Below, one piece after another: positions 60,688-64,000 of a stretch of 64,000 nt of DNA. A model generated the notes under the pieces. The model was given only the letters and a program-made list of their open reading frames with translations, did not search any database and was not told where the DNA came from. The position numbers were made by a program, and so were the translations under genes. This DNA comes from Methylobacterium iners (lineage in GTDB: Bacteria; Pseudomonadota; Alphaproteobacteria; Rhizobiales; Beijerinckiaceae), in contig NZ_BPQP01000035.1 in the NCBI RefSeq assembly GCF_022179305.1, positions 1 to 64,000 on the forward strand, given 5' to 3'. How positions within the stretch are numbered: position 1 is the stretch's first letter; the number at the start of each line of letters is the position of its first letter.

Positions 60688-61772
60688 ATCCCCTCCCGCT
60701 CATGAGCGCCGAAGCGCGGCTCCGGGCCGTCCAACGGCTCGAACATCGCCGCGATCAACCGCGGGTCCACGCCGTCCAGATCCGGCGGCAGCCAGTTCGG
60801 CTTGCCGTCCTTGTCGATGATCGCGGCACGCACGCCCTCCAGGAACTCGGTCCCCTGCATGGCCCTTACGGCCAGCCGGTACTCCGCGAGCATCGCCTCG
60901 GGGAAGCTCAGGCTCCCGCCCCGCCGCATCAGCTCGTGGGCGATGGCGAGGCTCGTGGGCGAACGTGTCCGCATCAGGGCCGCCGTCTCGGCCGCGAAGG
61001 CGGAGCCGGCGGACGCCGCGACGTCGAGGCGACCGAGCACGTCGCCGACGGTCTCGGCGCAGAAACACTGGTCGATCGTGCCGCGCTCCGCGACGAGCGG
61101 TCCCGCTTCGGGGCGTTCCGTCGCCCATTCGTCGAGGACTGCGTCCACGGCACCGCCCGCAGCGAGCCCGTCGACGATGGCGTCGAAATCCGCGGCCCGC
61201 GCGCCATGCGTGGCGAGGCCGATGGCCCGCGCGTCGCCGACGCCGATCCGCGCCCCTGTGAGCGCGATGTAGGTCCCGGTCCGGCCGGGAAGCCGTGGCA
61301 GCGCGTAGGTCATGCCGACGTCGGGGAAGAACCCGATCCCGACCTCGGGCATCGCGAAGACGTAGCCTTCCGCGGCGACGCGGTGGCTTCCGTGGAGCGA
61401 GATGCCGACCCCGCCGCCCATGACCATCCCGTCGATCAGGGCGATGTAGGGCTTGGGGTATTGTTTCACCGCGGCGTCGAGGCGGTACTCGCTCGTCCAG
61501 AACGCGGAGACCTCCTCGTCCCGGCCGGCGCGGACGAGGTCGTAGACCTGCCGGATGTCACCACCAGCGCAGAAGGCCCGCCCGCCGGTGCCGCGCACCA
61601 CGATGCGGGTCACCGCGGGCTCGTCGGCCCAGGCCTCGAGCTGCGCATGCATCGCCTGCAGCATGGGCAGTGTGAGCGCGTTGAGCCGCGACGGCCGGTT
61701 CAGGGTCACGAGGCCGACGGCCCCGCGCTGCTCGAACAGAATCTCCGGCTCCGCGCCACCCACCATCGGCAT
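60684..61772 (-). CDS. Enoyl-CoA hydratase/isomerase family protein (3-hydroxyisobutyryl-CoA hydrolase type)
   Basis: 362 residues, longer than plain hydratases and of the length of 3-hydroxyisobutyryl-CoA hydrolase. Crotonase segments: RAFCAGGDIRQVYDL oxyanion loop near 65-79, GMVMGGGVGISLHGSHRV near 114-131, and AMPEVGIGFFPDVGMTYALPRL with the Glu and Asp of the hydrolase site near 142-155. This is a valine-degradation enzyme in known members. ATG 61766 is a nearby alternative start. Confidence 0.9.
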   Translation of the reverse strand: MPMVGGAEPEILFEQRGAVGLVTLNRPSRLNALTLPMLQAMHAQLEAWADEPAVTRIVVRGTGGRAFCAGGDIRQVYDLVRAGRDEEVSAFWTSEYRLDAAVKQYPKPYIALIDGMVMGGGVGISLHGSHRVAAEGYVFAMPEVGIGFFPDVGMTYALPRLPGRTGTYIALTGARIGVGDARAIGLATHGARAADFDAIVDGLAAGGAVDAVLDEWATERPEAGPLVAERGTIDQCFCAETVGDVLGRLDVAASAGSAFAAETAALMRTRSPTSLAIAHELMRRGGSLSFPEAMLAEYRLAVRAMQGTEFLEGVRAAIIDKDGKPNWLPPDLDGVDPRLIAAMFEPLDGPEPRFGAHEREGM

Positions 61773-61840
61773 CCCTTCCTGCAGGGGGTGCTTAGACGGA
61801 CTCGGCGCCGGGGCGTCAATCTCGCGGGAGGTGCGACACG

Positions 61841-61866
61841 CTCAGGCGCCGCAGCGACGCCTGAGG
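61841..61866. repeat. Hairpin repeat, copy 2
   Basis: Identical 26 bases to 54719-54744: CTCAGGCG, CCGCAGCGA loop, CGCCTGAG plus G. Here it lies just beyond the stop of the exported protein gene on the minus strand, in a 107-bp gap. Confidence 0.75.
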
Positions 61867-61879
61867 ATGAAGTTCATCC

Positions 61880-62722
61880 CTACGGCTTGGGAGCGGCCTT
61901 GGCCGCAGCCTCGTCGGCGGCGCGCTTCTCCACGATCGCCGCGAACTCATCCGGGGACTTGTCGATGAAGTCCTCCAGCGCCTGCTGGAACTTCGCCTTG
62001 TCCCCGTCGCCGGGGCAGCGCGGCTCCGGTCGGCTTGCGACCGCCTTGGCGATCTCGGGCTCGACGGGACCCATCTCCTTGCGCAGGGACGAGAGCTTGA
62101 CCTCGAAGGTCGCGCGCTGCTTGCCGGTCGTGGCGACATCGCATTCCTTGATCGCGGCCTCCAGCATCGCGCCGAGATAGAAACTCTTGATCCGCGCCTC
62201 CGAGGGCATCGTCGGTGACGGCGTGGTCGCGGCGGGGGCCGCATCGCAGCGCCGCAGGGATTCGTAGGCCTCGGGGAAGCCGGCGAGCTCGAAGTCCGCG
62301 TCGGAGTCCGAGAACTTCAGAATAAGCTTCTTCGCCGCGAGGATGTCCGGCACCACCGTCGCCGGGAGGTTGGTGACCAGGGTCTGCCCATCCCCGGTCC
62401 AGACCGACTTGGCGCGAACGACCTTCTTGTCGAAGGCTAGGGGCACGACGACCTTCTCGTCCTTGTCCCAGGTCCAGTTCTGGTAGACCAGGGACACGAT
62501 GGCTTGATCGCCGACGAGTGCGAAGATCACCGCGTTCTCGGCGTTGTTGTCGTCCTTGTCCTTGTAGGCCTTGCTCATGAGGCAGGTCGGGCCGGATTTG
62601 TCGCCGGAGCGTTCGATGTCCCAACCCTTGGCCTTCTCGAACGGGATCTCGCCCGCGCCGAAGGCGGAGGTGGCGACGAAGCTCAGGGCCGCAATGCCCG
62701 CAAGGAGGGATACGTGTCTCAA
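61880..62722 (-). CDS. Exported hypothetical protein
   Basis: 280 residues. Signal peptide at 1-22 (RHVSLLAGIAALSFVATSAFGA). The mature part has TCLMSKAYKDKDDNNAENAVIFALVGD and a second half with Cys pairs (RRCDAAPA, KECDVATTG, PRCPGDGD), ending in a charged Lys/Ala tail. No domain recognised. Independent unit with its own promoter region toward hemB. Confidence 0.8.
   Translation of the reverse strand: MRHVSLLAGIAALSFVATSAFGAGEIPFEKAKGWDIERSGDKSGPTCLMSKAYKDKDDNNAENAVIFALVGDQAIVSLVYQNWTWDKDEKVVVPLAFDKKVVRAKSVWTGDGQTLVTNLPATVVPDILAAKKLILKFSDSDADFELAGFPEAYESLRRCDAAPAATTPSPTMPSEARIKSFYLGAMLEAAIKECDVATTGKQRATFEVKLSSLRKEMGPVEPEIAKAVASRPEPRCPGDGDKAKFQQALEDFIDKSPDEFAAIVEKRAADEAAAKAAPKP

Positions 62723-64000
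<1,278 letters not shown>

Overview
This is about 64 kb of a very GC-rich alphaproteobacterial chromosome, most likely Methylobacterium/Methylorubrum (Methylobacteriaceae). Three things point there. The two PqqA precursor peptides are close to the Methylobacterium type. The gene orders bolA-dnaJ-cobS-cobT-rpmB and helicase-S4-fdxA-carD-rpoH are those of Hyphomicrobiales. The window also has an LdtR-type MarR regulator next to a DUF6163 membrane gene. No prophage, transposase, rRNA operon or CRISPR array is visible.

Layout. 0-3 kb: ligase-associated DNA repair pair (ATP-dependent ligase and metallo-beta-lactamase exonuclease), the ligase carrying an in-frame palindromic repeat. 3-10 kb: TPR-methyltransferase, arfB, bolA, DnaJ-like protein, then cobS and cobT of the aerobic cobaltochelatase separated by two DUF29 genes. 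10-19 kb: rpmB with its promoter and terminator, a DUF3108 exported protein, a Suv3-like helicase with a long low-complexity tail, Hsp15-like S4 protein, fdxA, carD and an RpoH-type sigma factor. 19-28 kb: MFS transporter, phosphopantetheinyl transferase, tRNA-Pro(CGG), and a surface-polysaccharide block (GT2-GT4 fusion, GT4, Wzz-type protein, WecG/TagA). 28-35 kb: Nudix hydrolase, TusA-like protein, Gly/Tyr-rich exported protein, gshA, rsmE, ubiA, a divergent HxlR-azoreductase pair and an M20 peptidase. 35-48 kb: chemoreceptor, three-subunit molybdenum aldehyde dehydrogenase, a MntA/HepT-like toxin-antitoxin pair, crcB, a c-di-GMP gene split into GGDEF and EAL halves, class III aminotransferase, YkgJ-like protein and a HAD phosphatase. 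48-58 kb: MarR regulator, DUF1499, DedA, BtuF-like and MmcB genes in series, a hydrolase, DHA2 transporter, SWIB-domain protein, PRC-barrel protein, a HARP-like protein and mgtE. 58-64 kb: tandem pqqA, ldtR with a large operator-like palindrome, DUF6163, an enoyl-CoA hydratase-family protein, and hemB running off the right edge.

Functional themes are tetrapyrrole/cobalamin metabolism (cobS, cobT, a BtuF-like protein, hemB), transcription and stress control (carD, rpoH, LdtR, HxlR, MarR), DNA repair (ligase, exonuclease, MmcB, HARP-like) and envelope/polysaccharide production. The most unusual items are the coding palindromic insert in the ligase, the DUF29 pair inside cobS-cobT, the pqqA pair with no pqqB-E beside it, the type VII toxin-antitoxin module, the frameshift-split GGDEF/EAL gene and the LdtR-proximal palindrome.
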